From Conchocele bisecta (lineage: Eukaryota; Mollusca; Bivalvia; Lucinida; Thyasiridae): a stretch of 64,000 nt of DNA. Shown here piece after piece: positions 1 through 12,997 of the stretch. The translations under genes were made by a program, and so were the position numbers. Position 1 is the first letter of the stretch; each line of letters begins with the position of its first letter. The notes beneath the pieces are model-generated. The model was not told where the DNA came from. It made no database searches and saw only the letters and a list, made by a program, of their open reading frames with translations. The stretch covers positions 28,338,560 through 28,402,559 of the forward strand of contig CM055280.1 of the NCBI GenBank assembly GCA_029237695.1, read 5' to 3'.

Positions 1-300
1 ATAGCGCCAGGGGGGTCCGGGGGCATTCCCCCTCGGAAATGTTTTTAAATCTACATCGCATTTCCTACGTTCTGGCGCATTTTGGAGCAAACATATTGAC
101 ACTGTCACAGTATGTTTAGACATGATTTTTGATTGAAAACGTTTACATTTTGAAACAAACAGACAACGACCGAAAAATGCATGGAATACATGGCACTTGG
201 CATGAAACGTGCCTTGTAACTTGTAAAAAATCTTTACTCGGCGAATTTTAGGGGGAGCGCGCGCCGGGACCGCCCCTCCCCGTGAATCCGCCCATCTTTG
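1..300. repeat. G-rich dispersed repeat, right-hand part
   Basis: Starts with a run-rich GGGGGGTCCGGGGG stretch, continues through AT-rich sequence and ends in GAGCGCGCGCC followed by GGCGGATT-like sequence on the minus strand. The counterpart in copy B (36888-37338) shows the missing left end, which begins AGGCGCGGAT. The general form (G-rich ends and an AT-rich core about 300 nt long) suggests a non-autonomous DNA element. No coding sequence is seen. Confidence 0.5.
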
Positions 301-596
301 TGTTGCATGTGCCTTGAGGCAGGTTCGGGTGCACTGATGTGGTGTATTAATGTATGTGGAGACATTGTTTACACAGGGGCTCTAGTACACATCTGCAGTT
401 TGGAATGGATTATTTTGTGTGGCAGGACACATGTAAATGAAGTGATATGCGGCTCTTCGACTGTGTTGACGTGATACTTATTGACCCCGCTGTCCTGTTT
501 CCATTCCTACCAGAAATAAAAAAATGGTCAAAATGATGTTGTTAACAAGTTGGTAAGAACACGGCACTATCCAGTCGTCAAAGACATTGTAACTCA

Positions 597-1156
597 GGTC
601 CGTAATCATGTACAATACAACCATCCAACAACATTACAACAAGCCATTTCACTAGCAGCTGAACATGAGGCCTTCCATGGACCTATTGATAGGATAACTA
701 AACCGATGGATAATGCTGGCTCTTCAAACGTTCATCCCATAAAAGCACAGGCAAAAGTAAATGCAAATATCCCGAAACAAACCAGCGAGACACCGACATT
801 TGGGGACATTTCACGATTGATAGTTGATAAACTGTCTAAACTGAGTACAGCTCCAGCTCAGTATTAACCCTCCACCAAACAGCAGACCCCCAAACGATGG
901 CAAATAAGGGAATAGTGCATATGAGAATGGGAACTGGGCATATGAGGATAGAAACCCAGTGACTGACTACAATTACCCAACTATCGATACAAGAAATCCG
1001 AATTACTGGCCAGTAAATTCGAGTATTTCTTGGAAAAACCCTAACCCTACTGGTTACGCCCAGAATGTAGTGTGTAACTATTGCACAAAAAACGTAGGCC
1101 ATTTTATTAGACGATGTCCCTTCAAACCAGCCGAGAATAATCTGTCGGGAAACTAG
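597..1156 (+). pseudogene. Gag remnant of a Ty3/Gypsy-like retrotransposon (copy A)
   Basis: Two fragments in different frames encode the end of a Gag protein. The first (597-867) carries a PTTLQQAISLAAEHEAF-type segment typical of the C-terminal end of retrotransposon Gag. The second (about 959-1156) carries a zinc knuckle, CNYCTKNVGHFIRRC, with spacing C-x2-C-x5-H-x4-C. The stop and frame change between the fragments is also present in copy B. Compared with copy B, about 670 bp covering most of the Gag core is missing, joined at the GGTC near 597. No reverse transcriptase or LTR is seen nearby. Confidence 0.7.
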
Positions 1157-2666
1157 ACTGGGATGGGATTGAGGCTGAAATTCCAGCAATAGAAAGAGCA
1201 AACATGACAAACCCACTGCTTGATACACTGTTTTGTATGATGTACGGGCCAGTAAATGGAGACACCCAAAATATGGCGGGCATGGAAATCCGTGACAGGT
1301 AGGTGCTTCAATGTTTAGTGTTTCCCCTTTAAAACTAGCAAAACATCACGAACTAATTATATATAAACGTGGTAATCAAGTGTATAAATTTTGTCTTAGC
1401 CATCGGTTGCTCTCTTGTCAGGGTCCATCTCTCGCTAATATAAGCAGGAACGACCGAAAAACGTGAACATTTTGAAAACGAAGCGAGATGACGGTCTTTA
1501 CTGAGCTCGCATACGATAATATTTGGATGAATCTTGAATCGGTCACTTGATATTACATCATTGAGTGATACTCTTTCAGAATATGTACCTTAAACTTAGA
1601 ACATAAATCACCACAGTACGGAGGAGACTCCGGAAGCCAGACGAGCAAAAGTTTGTATGTACGTACGAGACATCGACAATTGCACACACATTCTGTACGA
1701 CGAAGACGCCGAAATATGTTACGGAATAGACATTTACCATGCATGGCGCCGGTGAAACACGAAGTTGGCTATACTATGTAAGTATGACATCGAGGATATT
1801 TGGGCCATATGCACCTCCATGTGGAGAGTTACTGATAATACGGGCGCCTACAAAGACCGATTTTAGACTGATGCACGTAAGCTGTCCGGAGTACTCCAAA
1901 AAAGCGAATAAAATGCACCCCAGGGCTAGACCATAGACTTGAAAAAGCTTGACGAATATCGTATCTTTTATTTACTCATGAATGAGATTGACGCGACTTT
2001 CTAATAACATAACATTTAGACTGTTCTCTATTGTTCGTATATTCTACATTATTTACTATATTGGATTGCACTCATCACAGTATCACATCTTAGACTTCAA
2101 ATGTTGCTATTAAATAAATACCAAAAACAAAATAATATTCGTTACGAGGTTACACTTTCCGCCATTTTGTTGACTGGTCTGTTAAGTGCTATTGTGAATG
2201 TGAACATTTAGTGCACAGTCAATTTTGAGAGGACACGGCAAAACTCGCCAACGCGCACTTTAGTCATACCGGGCAATAATTGTCTGTCAACAAACTGTCG
2301 TACTGCGTTCCATTTTCTTTTGGTATTTTACTTAATTTTTACAATCTTCGCCCACATTACCATTTCTACAGTCTAAACAAATGTAGTGTACGGTTTTCAG
2401 TTCACCTCAGGCTACGTGTTATTTATAGAGGTAATCCACGTACTGAAAGTACTGAAATATGGTATCTCTACAAAAACTGATCACTTGCGGAACTAGACTG
2501 AAAATTGCATATTTTCTCAATCAACATCCAGAGGCAAATGCACTGTGCTGGTGAAAACCCATTCCCATCCACACGTTTTCTCTAGAATAAATTACTATTT
2601 TTAACTCCCAGAATAAATTGTACGAAATTGGCGTCTAACTGGTCACTGCTACCTAACTGTGAGAAC
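1157..2666. other. No gene recognised (copy A, after Gag)
   Basis: About 1.5 kb with frequent stops in all frames. The longest open stretches (around 1553-1936) show no known motif and differ between the two copies by frame-breaking changes. A GTACTGAAAGTACTGAAATA motif near 2440 recurs at about 3855. Confidence 0.6.
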
Positions 2667-2939
2667 TAAAGATAATAGCGGCTGTATTCATACGCACGAA
2701 ATGTCTTGATTCGTATTTAACTGATAAACTGAGCACGGAACAGTGAAAACTCTTAAAGATACTAGTATATGTAGGGTTTTAGATACCAAGCAAGACAGAC
2801 CGAAAACGCCATAGGATAAGTTGGCACAGGGCCCTATTTTCTTGGTCGTACTCGCCGTTTATGCATAGCACGACCATATGGTTGCCCCCATAGAAATTCG
2901 CGTGAAATAATATGCTATCTCAAAGGAAATAACATATAA
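2667..2939. repeat. Dispersed copy of the ~274-bp satellite-like unit
   Basis: Begins TAAAGATAATAGC and ends GGAAATAACATAT. It matches the three units of 4501-5325 throughout its length. In copy B the same place (about 40457-40580) keeps only the two ends, with roughly 150 bp deleted inside. Confidence 0.75.
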
Positions 2940-4500
2940 TCAAAGTACTGAAAGTATTAAAACTATGTTTGCTCCACAAGATTACTAACACTTATTATTT
3001 ATTTATTTATATAATGATGTTTAATGGCTTATCATCAGTTAAAGTCATTTTAGGTCGGTCAACAGGGTCAAATCCCATAGTACATGTGTATGGATAGAAG
3101 GTTAATCCCAAAATCACAACAGAATATCTACAGAAAATAAATATAGCCAGTGTACATGGCTTCGCACACTTTACATGTATTTTGATAATAATCAGAAACA
3201 AGTACACAAATAAAGTTCGCCTTTGTTTGTATTTTGACAGATATGACACTCAACACCGGAAATATGTGTGTCACATGTCAGACAGTTCCTACGAGATCAG
3301 GGATCCTCCATTTTTGTTGTACTACATGAATCAATTTGAAAACACGTGGGCGTGAACATGGACTCGCACACCCGAAACTCTTCCGATCTAACATATATTT
3401 AGAATCTAACAATTAAAATTGATGTTCAGCATCAATCAATTATATGTTCAAATAATAAAGACATATTAACTGAATATTTATGAAGACACCCACAATGGTG
3501 ATTTCTGGCACCCAACTACATCAATAGACTATTCAAACGATTGTTTCACCGTGTATGAAAACAACAAAATTAATATGATTGACCAAATACCCACACCATC
3601 GCACCGACGACAATAAACAAACATTACTATCCTACTTGTTGTGCCTGGGAGAGAATGAGCTGAAAAGTAGCGGCTGGAACTAATAAACAGCGCAGGAAAT
3701 AATAATCACTCAATACACCGTGATAGCATTCGTGTGTCAGGTATGCTGAGTGGTTTCCGGCGGCTCTGAATCCACTAACTATTCATCAATACACAGCATC
3801 GGTATGTCGGATGCGGTGCGTGGTTTCCTGCAGATCATCAGGCAATATACTCAATGTACTGAAAGTACTGAAATATATCTCCACAAAAACTGATCGGTGT
3901 GTGGGGTAAGTTAACTTTGTAAATCACACTGGTGTAATTTGCAGGGTCAGTTCTGAAATATATAGAAAATCGTTCACACCCCCCCCCCAACTTTTTATTG
4001 CTAGCTCCGTACTAGAAACAAAATTGCTACCCAGCTCCATACCTCTCGCGAGCGTAGAAATTCAACCCCATTGCTTTAATGTAACGCATTGAAGAGTGAT
4101 ATTTGCAATTGGTTATCTGGCGTGTTTGATATGTTAGCGATATAAAACTGTCAAAGCTGTATCAATAAATTATTAATAAAGAACATACACATGCAGAAAT
4201 TGGTTAATCTAACGTCTCAATGTGTTTATCTGACATTTACATATATATATTATAAATTTAAAAGCTGTTGAATGTTGAACAACAACTAGAGAAAAGATGG
4301 ATTCCATGGGGGAAATGATTTCCCTGTTCTATTATTTTTGGCAATTTACTAGTTCTACATCAAAGATTATTTGCTTAAAGGAATAAGATATATAGTTAGT
4401 TAAATTCAGACATTTTTAATGGGTCAACTTGTAGCCGTAGATAACATATTGGAGGCTATTTTTTTTGTATCTAGCTCCGTACGTACTGTCCCTTGATACC
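2940..4500. other. No gene recognised
   Basis: AT-rich non-coding sequence with short direct repeats (for example the two CATCGGTATGTC stretches near 3740 and 3797) and a C9 tract near 3980. Nothing with coding character is seen on either strand. Confidence 0.6.
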
Positions 4501-5325
4501 TAAAGATAATAGCTGCCGTATTCAAACGCACGAAATGTCTTAATTAGTATATTAACAATTTCTAACTGATAAACTGAGCACAAAACTGTGAAAACTATAG
4601 AGAATAGTATATGTAGAGCTTTATATACAAAGCAAGACAGACCAGAACACCATAGGAGAAGTTGACACAGGGCACTATTTTCTTGGTCGTACTCGCCGAT
4701 TAGTCGATGCACGATTAATGGCTGCGCCCACAGAAATTTGCGTGACACAATATGCTATGTCAAGGGAGATAACATATAAAAATATAGCTGCCGTATTCAA
4801 ACGCACGAAATATCTTAATTAGTATATTAACAATTTCTAACTGATAAACTGAGCACAAAACTGTGAAAACTATAGAGAATAGTATATGTAGAGCTTTATA
4901 TACAAAGCAAGACAGACCAGAACACCATAGGAGAAGTTGACACAGGGCATTATTTTCTTGGTCGTACTCGCCGTTTAGTCGATGCACGATTAATGGCTGC
5001 GCCCACAGAAATTTGCGTGACACAATATGCTATGTCAAGGGAGATAACATATACAAATATAGCTGCTGTATTCATACGCACGAAATGTCTTGATTCGTAT
5101 TTTCCTAAATGTATCAGATAAACTGAGCCCAAAACTGTGAAAACTATAGAGAATAGTATATAGTTTTAGATACAAAGCAAGACAGACCAAAACGCCATAA
5201 GATAAGATGGTACAGGGCATTATTTTCTTAGTCGCACTCGTCGTTTAGGCGTAGCACGACAATATGGCTGCCCCCATAGAAATGTGCGTGAAATAATATG
5301 CTATCTCAAGGGAGATAACATATAA
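4501..5325. repeat. Tandem array, three ~274-bp units (copy A)
   Basis: Three consecutive units at about 4501-4778, 4779-5051 and 5052-5325. Each runs from a GATAATAGCTGC-like start to GGGAGATAACATAT. The first two are nearly identical and the third is more diverged. The minus-strand open frames inside are a by-product of the repeat and show no known domain. Copy B has two units. Confidence 0.85.
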
Positions 5326-8300
5326 AAACTGTCGCGAAAGTCGATGCTCTATGTATCCATGTAGGCAAAAAACAGCGCGGGGATGTGTGGTTTGGAATGA
5401 AGAGGGTGAACTCCCTTGTTCAGTGTTTGTTTTAGTACAACCTTTTGACGAATAGATTTTAATACTAAACTCCACGAATACAGGAGAACACGATTACAAA
5501 ATTCAACCATACAATTGGGAAGACAATAGTATTACATATTGTATATATGTAAAATATGAACCTGTATATATTGTTGTGGATTGTAAATAAATCATAAAGA
5601 CTCTCCCACAGCATTAGCTATGTGGTGTTTCTCGTTGCAGGTACCTGTTCTACCTGCACATGAACTGGACTCGTCCAGCCTATGACGTAGGCATTATGTG
5701 CGTATTCCATGTGTACATGTGCATGTTGGCTATTCTGCCGGTGTTCCTTGTTGAAGATAGACATAGTGGTTTGTGTATCATTACAGACGCTGTTCCACCT
5801 GACATTCCCCCGTCTGCAGTGGTATTTCCCGGTTTGTTGACCCAGTTATTTCCCATGCAACCCCTGCATCTGTGTGGCGACACACTGGACCCCAAGTATC
5901 TAGACTAACATGCCATGTCTCTATATCATGTTTAACTTCTATTTTTCATTATCTGATTTTTATCATTTATTATTTACTTTGCTATAGAGACTGGCTTCCA
6001 TCCCGTTGCGTCACATAGCGAAATCTAAACTCGCCGAAATCATCTGAAAATGTTTTTAAATAATATTATTACACCGAATTTCATTCATATTGTATATGCA
6101 ACTACTTTTCATACTAGTTATTTCTCAACATTTCTTTGTAAAACAGCGTGCATAACCCTTTCAGTTTATCACCGTCGCCATTTTCTTTCCGAGGTAAATA
6201 TCGGAAATCTGCAAAGTAACCGACCAATGAAATCGATTGCCGTATGTGGGGGTTCAGATGTCAGATAGTCTGGCAGCCAAGTGTATCGAACGTTACATGC
6301 AGGAGCTTAACTTTATTTTGAATAAAATAGTTGTTTTTATTGGCGATTTTGATTGCCCAGATCATCAACATGAAAAATCCGACTGTCGGTACTATGTTAT
6401 CTTTGATCGTTCTGAGAAACTTGCATAAATCCAAAATGGCTGCCAAACAGTTATAGTGTATCATATAGTTGTTTCCACATGAGGGATTGGCATACATTAA
6501 CAGCATAAAGTGGATATACATGACTTATCGAGATAGAGATAAGTGATCAATATTAAATTTCAATTTATTGTTAAATGGTAAAAATCCAACATGGCCGCCA
6601 AACGTAACATGATATTTTGCATATGACTGCTCCCACGTACACTCCATATGAAAACAACATGCAAACTAATCTTGGATATATTTACGTGATAAGCGCTTAC
6701 AGTAAATTTGATACGTAATTAGACACATTTGTGAAGAGCGAAAGTCCAAGAAATTACAGAAATTATCCCAAAACGATCATCACAGAGAATAATAATTAAG
6801 TATATAATTGCACATGGGTGTCATGTCGTAGTAAATTGGAATAAAAGTACTGAAGTTATATATACTATGAACGCTTTTACCAACTTAGGATTATAATTAA
6901 ATAACTAGCAATAGCAGAAATCATAGATGGCCGCCAAATATAAAAATAATGTTGCCTTATATTGAACAAATTGCATATAATTACTCGGATAAAAAGTAAA
7001 CATATCTGCAATATTAGATACTTATATACATGGCAGACGTATATATAAAAATAAATTACCTCGCAATGACAATCATATCGTGTAATGATTAAAATATTAT
7101 ATTTCAAAGGAAATAAATATATGGATAATGGAGGCTCTAGAGATGCAGTATACATGGACAACAATTATTCCCCAACAGTCCCAACATAAAACAGCAATCA
7201 TATTGAAGTGCAGTACACGAAGACATGACAACAAGGATACCGCTTTGGTATTGTCAAAACAGTCCAGTTGGGTGGTTGAACCTGATTAGCCACCATATAA
7301 TTTCTCCCGCAAACCTCTCCGTCATACGTCAAAAGTACAGTATTATACAAGGCAATGATGAATCAAAAATGATAATACATGTATACTGTACGAAAAAGAC
7401 ATTAATCACACAAAATATATCAGTTTCCGTAAATTGAAAGCTAACATTGTAAATATAACTATAAGAAAACAACGATATAAGTATGATGACACACAATCTT
7501 TAGCCACACAAGAAGAGACAACAGTTATATTTTTCAGCATTTTCATATTAGTCTATTAAATTGCGTGATTACTGTATGCCTCATATCCATATGATGGTAC
7601 CTTGAATGTTGTCACATTATATATATGGTTGTGTACCATGTGTATTGCTGTCTTTTTTTGTCTTTTTTTATCTTATATTTAAGGGTAGGAATTGGCTCGA
7701 GGACCTTCCAAACCCGGGCATTTGAGCCCAAAAGTGGTAGGCTAATGACCGTTGGCCCGTTTGTTTCCGAATTTACTAATATCTGCCATACAGTTGAAAT
7801 ATGTGCATTAAATGAAGGAGGCAATGAGGCGGTTAATTTAACCTAGCTAGTTAATTCTCCTATCGCACTAAGCCGGTATGTAAGACCGTGAAAAAGGCTG
7901 AGTGTGAGTGCATGTGATATATGGAGATTCAGCCGTAACAGTGTTATCCTATATAATGATGATATTTGACGGTTGGTCAGGGCATAACATATCAGGCAGG
8001 GAATGATCGATATTTGGTTATGCAAAGTATGATGTAATATGTTTTCGGGCCCAGCTACTGTCGTTTCGCGGCTTATCGTTATATACGATTTGCTATTATT
8101 CGAGTCCAGGTGCGGCGTTTATCTGTTACTATTTGGTTAGATGACACTGTGTTTCACATATTCTGAAGACGAAAGAAAAAGAGAAGATAATACACGGCGG
8201 TATAGTAATTGCCCATATATTAGTGAGTGGCCCGTACCATACCGCCGGTCATGGTCCAAAATGTTAGTTTGATTTCAGATGATGCATATTACAGTCCATA

Positions 8301-10874
8301 ATGTTTAATCAGAGTAATGCGGGCGGCCCATTCCGGTCTAAACTGCTTTACTCCGTGAGATGAATGTTGGGGAAACCGGAGTACCCGGGGAAAACCACCT
8401 CATCCGGCAAGTAATGACAACTTCACATACATCGGTGTTGAGGTGAAGAGCTGTGATCGAACAGCTACCGGGGACCAATGCAGGCGCTTTACTGCCGGTC
8501 CATATTGCTGTCTGCAGGTACTATACTATTTATTGTTACCGTGAGTATTTAGTAGTGGAACAACTATATTGACTGTCATATAATATCGATTACATTTGTA
8601 TTAGTTGTGTCCTCCCTGTGGTATTTAATATATAGCATCTCTGGGTTCTTCTCAGAATTATTATAGTTGTGATTAAGATTGATTTCTTTGTTCCACATTT
8701 ACGTATACTGACGGCGTCATGTCTTATTAGTTTTTGCATATCACATGCATTCACAGGTGCTGAATTTGGTATTACATTGTATGTTTAAACTAGTAAAACT
8801 CATTTAATTGCATATAACTATACAATAATTCAACTAAAATAAAGCATTTGTATTGCTTATCTTTGAAACAATACACAGAGAAAATCGGTGTACATACATT
8901 ACCTCATCATATAAATAGGTTGCTCTACATCGGCAATAGTGGTCTGAAAACTCATCAATTACTTGTAGCTTACCAAGTAATAAATGATATTAAAATGTTG
9001 TACACCAACAATCATGTGCATACAGCCGCTTTTTGGAAACTGAATACTTTCACAGAAAGAAAACATGTGACCGAAACACGCAATAATATCAGCGGGAGTC
9101 CTAAGTGGTTGTACTAAGTAGGTTGAAAGGACCTAATGGTAGCCAGAAACTGGAATCAGCTACTGGATGGCTTATGTTATTGTACGTAGTCACCGATTGT
9201 GACAGAAATATATTGACGTATCATCCATTTGTACTTGTTCAATTGCTATATTCAGACACTCATGTTGTTAATGACGCTACCTAGAGGAGCCATTTCATGC
9301 GATGTTGCACAGTAAATCACATTGAGCATTTTATTTTTTTTTGGAGCCAATGATATAAACGACGACATCTGGTATTTTTACAAATTAAGAAGTCCTTGAA
9401 CTATATTGTAAAGTACAATATATCTCCCTGCCAACAATAGAAGTATGTATGCTGCTATGGAATTGCGAGACAAGACAAAACAATATCGAAACTATATAAA
9501 TGAATGCACGATTTTAAATCTTATATTACAATATAATTGTATTACTATTATAATGTATTATATTCATATCCGCCGGCCATATTAGTCTTACGTTATTGTC
9601 AATGCTGTCTAATGGTGTATATCAAGGCAAAACAGTTATATGTGACTTAATACCAGGATTTTGTCTACTTATGTATTAGGTGTAGTATCCGAGTGTAATT
9701 ACATACAAGTACACAAGTTTGTTGTATTGGAATAATTATATACCTAAATACAATATTGGTATACACATTCGCTCTAATATGGGGTCCGATTCCAAGTACA
9801 TAGTGTTTCTTATTTCCAGATACGGTTGCAAGTACATTGTAATATATTCATATATGGCTGCCATCTTGGACTTCTGCTATATAGGTTAGTATATAATTTC
9901 ACATCAAAGTTACAAAAAAACAACACATTCATTGTTTTAATAAACACATATTTAAAACAGCGTATATTCTTTGATATGACGAATTAGTGAAAGTATGTAC
10001 AATAGTCACATTTGGCGGCCATCTTGGATTTTTTCATATGCAGTTAAGGAATTGAATTTTAAGGTTCCCCATTTGTGTCAGCACGTTAATACATTCATTA
10101 TACTCTCTTAAACGGTTTAATTTCCTCCTGGACATGCAATTATATGGCACAATATATCTAGGTGGCAGCCATCTTGAATTTATGCAGATTTCTCCAAATG
10201 CTCAAGGGTAACAGGTTGTCATCAGTCGGATTCTAAAACTAGAAAGTCAACATAGACAAAATCCGTAATAAAAAAAATTAAGTTATTCAAAACAAGGTTA
10301 AGCCCCAAAATCGGCCTTTGGCGCCGGCCTAGAAACAGAATTACGGAAGTTAATTTATTCTGCCGGAAATTCTTCGGCAAGATGGCGACCGATGCGTTGT
10401 AAACTTTGTACACTTTATGTAGTCGAACAAAAGGAGCGATAAACACGTTATTTTAATAGGCAAGTCACCCATTGTAACTCGTACAGGCTATTTAATATAC
10501 TTTCTGGTTTTGCACTGCTGGTTTAGCACCATTAGACGCGTATTTAGACAATAATCAACAGATTTAAAATCTTGAAATCAGTCGTTACAGTAGCTATCTT
10601 TGAGGCCTATGGCTGTAACGGTAGTAAAGCCATAGTGCTATGTCTACCAGGTATCAAGTAAGAGAATACTTTAGCTAAAATAATTCGCCTCCGATATGTT
10701 ATCTACGGCTGCAAGTTGACCCATTCAAAAAATGTGAGCACAGTGCATACCCAAACCTGTTGTATGAAGGTCAAAATTTAGTAAGCTGTATATTTCATAC
10801 ATTTAAACAAATAACCTTTGATGTAGTACTAGCAAATTGCCAGAAATAATAGGAGGTTTTGGGAATTCCGATCG
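5326..10874. other. Non-coding flank without a recognised gene
   Basis: About 5.5 kb of AT-rich sequence. It includes a pyrimidine-rich AG at 5639-5640 followed by an open stretch to 5908 (see rejected items) and scattered ATGGC(T/C)GCC motifs. A segment of about 190 bp at 9351-9550 is absent from copy B. No protein family is recognisable. Confidence 0.6.
6431..10390. promoter_or_regulatory. Scattered AAGATGGCGGC-like motifs
   Basis: Copies read ATGGC(T/C)GCCAAA on the plus strand at 6431-6448, 6586-6604 and 6925-6938. They read GGC(T/G/A)GCCATCTTG at 9856-9870, 10012-10030 and 10164-10178. A related AAGATGGCGACC is at 10379-10390, about 570 bp upstream of the candidate start codon at 10959. 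The motif resembles the YY1 core. The surrounding sequences are not repeats of each other, so the motif itself recurs. Binding is inference only. Confidence 0.3.
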
Positions 10875-10896
10875 TGACGTCATTTTCGCGCATGCG
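10875..10896 (+). promoter_or_regulatory. CRE plus NRF1-like promoter (copy A)
   Basis: TGACGTCA at 10875-10882 is a perfect CRE palindrome. GCGCATGCG at 10888-10896 matches the NRF1 core. They lie 63-84 bp before the ATG at 10959, and a GGCCGGCC-type GC-rich stretch follows. The block is unchanged in copy B (47902-47923). This looks like a CpG-type metazoan promoter rather than a transposon one. Confidence 0.55.
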
Positions 10897-10958
10897 TAAA
10901 TAGCTGGCCGTCAATCGGCCGGCCAGTGGCCCATTATGTTTGTTCACTGAGCGTTACA

Positions 10959-11230
10959 ATGGATTTGACAACTCAGCAAAATATGTCAAGTGTGTCGTTC
11001 TACGTCAAAGGGTTGGACAGGGACGCGAGAGACAGATACTTCTCAAAGCTTATGTATGAACAAAACTCTAGATCGCTACAAGACCCGTTCCAGATTCCAT
11101 GATCTAAATGGGAAAATGATCCGATTAAATGGCCAGAGCTGGAATTTGGGCAAGTTTATGTTTATTTGATAACACCTGCACTGTACAACACAACTACGAT
11201 GAGAAATTTCACAAGTGTAGATGCCTACAG
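10959..11230 (+). pseudogene. Candidate first exon of an uncharacterised host or transposon protein (copy A)
   Basis: The ATG at 10959 opens about 91 codons ending at an ACAG|GTTAGC donor-like site (11230/11231). The product begins MDLTTQQNMSS. Its middle has a DPF...KWENDPIKWPELEFG pattern followed by VYVYLI. That layout resembles the N-terminus of a large family of invertebrate uncharacterised proteins that often carry SWIM zinc-finger or YqaJ-like nuclease domains; this is a recollection of style, not a search. One in-frame TGA interrupts it about 45 codons in. Copy B lacks that stop but has its own frameshift. No second exon could be identified. Confidence 0.45.
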
Positions 11231-12503
11231 GTTAGCATGACATTTATATTATATTTATATGACTGACCCATAGCTACTGAGTAAACAATAAAAATTTTAA
11301 TGTGTGTAAAAAATGTGCTGTTGGAAACCAGTCGTCGACGGGTTCCATTAGGGTGACCTACTTAAACCAAAATATGTGTGCACTGTTCCAAGCTGTAGAT
11401 CAGCCCTTTATGTGCTTTAAGGTCTCATTGTATGGAAGTTGTCTTCAAATGAGGCCAAAATTTAGTCGAAATTTTCCGCAAGTTACATATGTGCAGAGGG
11501 GATTTCCTATCCAGTACTTATTTACCACAACCCAAATGTATTACTTGGCATGATGCGGTTTCATACACAGCATCAGTTACACTTGGCGTTAGATAAAGAC
11601 AGCTTTTGTAAGACCAGTGCGTAAATAATAAACCATTGAAAATTAATCAGAATAAACACAAGCACACCGTCATATGCATTATATTCGAGTATATACCTGC
11701 TTATCGTAGTAAATACGGTTTGTTCATTGACCTTCACATATTTTTGAAATGACGAAGTGGCCTCCACAGAAGGACATTGTAAAAATCTTCATTGTGTGAA
11801 ATCGGCTAAGAGTTGTGAGTACATATTTGGCTATTATGAAATTACATATACGATAAAAATGATTAGCCTATCTTTGTCGTCTAAATCAATGTAAATATGA
11901 TTGAATATCTGTGCATTTTAAATAATAAAACAACTTCCGGGTTCGTTGAATCTTTCTAAATTAGAAGCTTATTTAGCGTAGGAATATAAAATTATGAAAA
12001 ATATATTCATTTAGAAATGTCATAACAATTGACCTTATTTGTCATAAATGTATGTCACTGTAGACGATGCTTTGCGAATTCATGTTTTTCCATCGTGAAC
12101 TTTGTCTACAATACATCCCACAAATTGGGATTATTTTTAGTGTATTAACGGAAGTCGACTGATTTTGTGTGTAATTCGGTTTCCAGTGTAAACATAAAAT
12201 GTAGACATTCGCCAGTTACACAAAGTGCATTAAAAATGGTAAGTTTCCCCAAATTAACCTACTATACCGGCCTCTGTATGTATTTCGTATATTATATTAG
12301 ACATCGGAAGTGTTAAATAGCCCAAATTTTGCCAATTTATCTAACGATGTCGACCGGAAGCGATGCACATTTCCGGGGGGGGGATAATTTTATTTGTATA
12401 AATGGTATAATTAGCATCCCATACAATTCAGTACTATGTCCATGATGTCTATGCAAGTTGTTAAGATACATTTTAATATGGTTGAACTGTAGAGAATATA
12501 ATA
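11231..12503. other. No gene recognised
   Basis: AT-rich sequence following the donor-like site. It would be intron 1 if the exon call is right. An open plus-strand stretch at 11302-11553 has no recognisable motif and is not preceded by a convincing acceptor. Confidence 0.5.
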
Positions 12504-12997
12504 ACATGCACACTTAGTAGACACAAAATGTTCTTTATATCGGAGACATCCGAGACATTTTCTAGCAAAATAAACATTCATTCGCCATTACCCCACGCAT
12601 TGATTGGCATTATTATACATTTTATATTAGACGTAAAATTTCCACACTGATATCAGGGGCGATAACCGTGTTTTCTTAAAATGTTAACGGGCATTACTGT
12701 TTATTCTCTGTATTTATTTTTGGATGTGTAATGATCATACTTTATAATCTGTCTATACTATTATTTTTTCAGGTGACGCATTTAATTAATATAAATAGCT
12801 AAAAAAATATCATGCCTCATTTGCATATGAAAATAGCCTGATAACACCGCGCGTCACTATCAGTAAAATAAATATTACTAAATGATTATATCTGTATAGC
12901 GGGCACTTGTAATTTTTAGAACTGGTGGAATAGTGACACAATTATACACTTATTTAATACCTATAAAGAACAGTTTGTGCATACTGAGTGGGCATGT
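12504..12997. mobile_element. MITE-like element with ~35-bp inverted ends (copy A)
   Basis: The left end reads ACATGCACACTTAGTAGACA and the right end TGCATACTGAGTGGGCATGT. They pair as imperfect inverted repeats that extend through the ACAAA/TTTGT and AAAGAAC/GTTCTTT flanks. The interior is non-coding. A shortened inverted copy lies right after the assembly gap (31902-32080), which shows that the family is dispersed. Confidence 0.7.

Noticed and set aside
4500..5220. Minus-strand frames beginning MSRKFLWAQPLIVHRL
   Set aside because: They recur because the ~274-bp unit is repeated. They have no start context or motif and are broken in other units.
5641..5908. Possible exon after a pyrimidine-rich AG, with a hydrophobic open frame
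   Set aside because: Copy B (42926 onward) changes several residues and ends early after losing about 130 bp; the substitutions are mostly replacing ones. No family resemblance.
7612..7846. Overlapping frames on both strands and a GAACC-like motif suggesting another tRNA-derived SINE
   Set aside because: No convincing A/B box pair at the right spacing, and no repeated copy in the window outside the long duplication.
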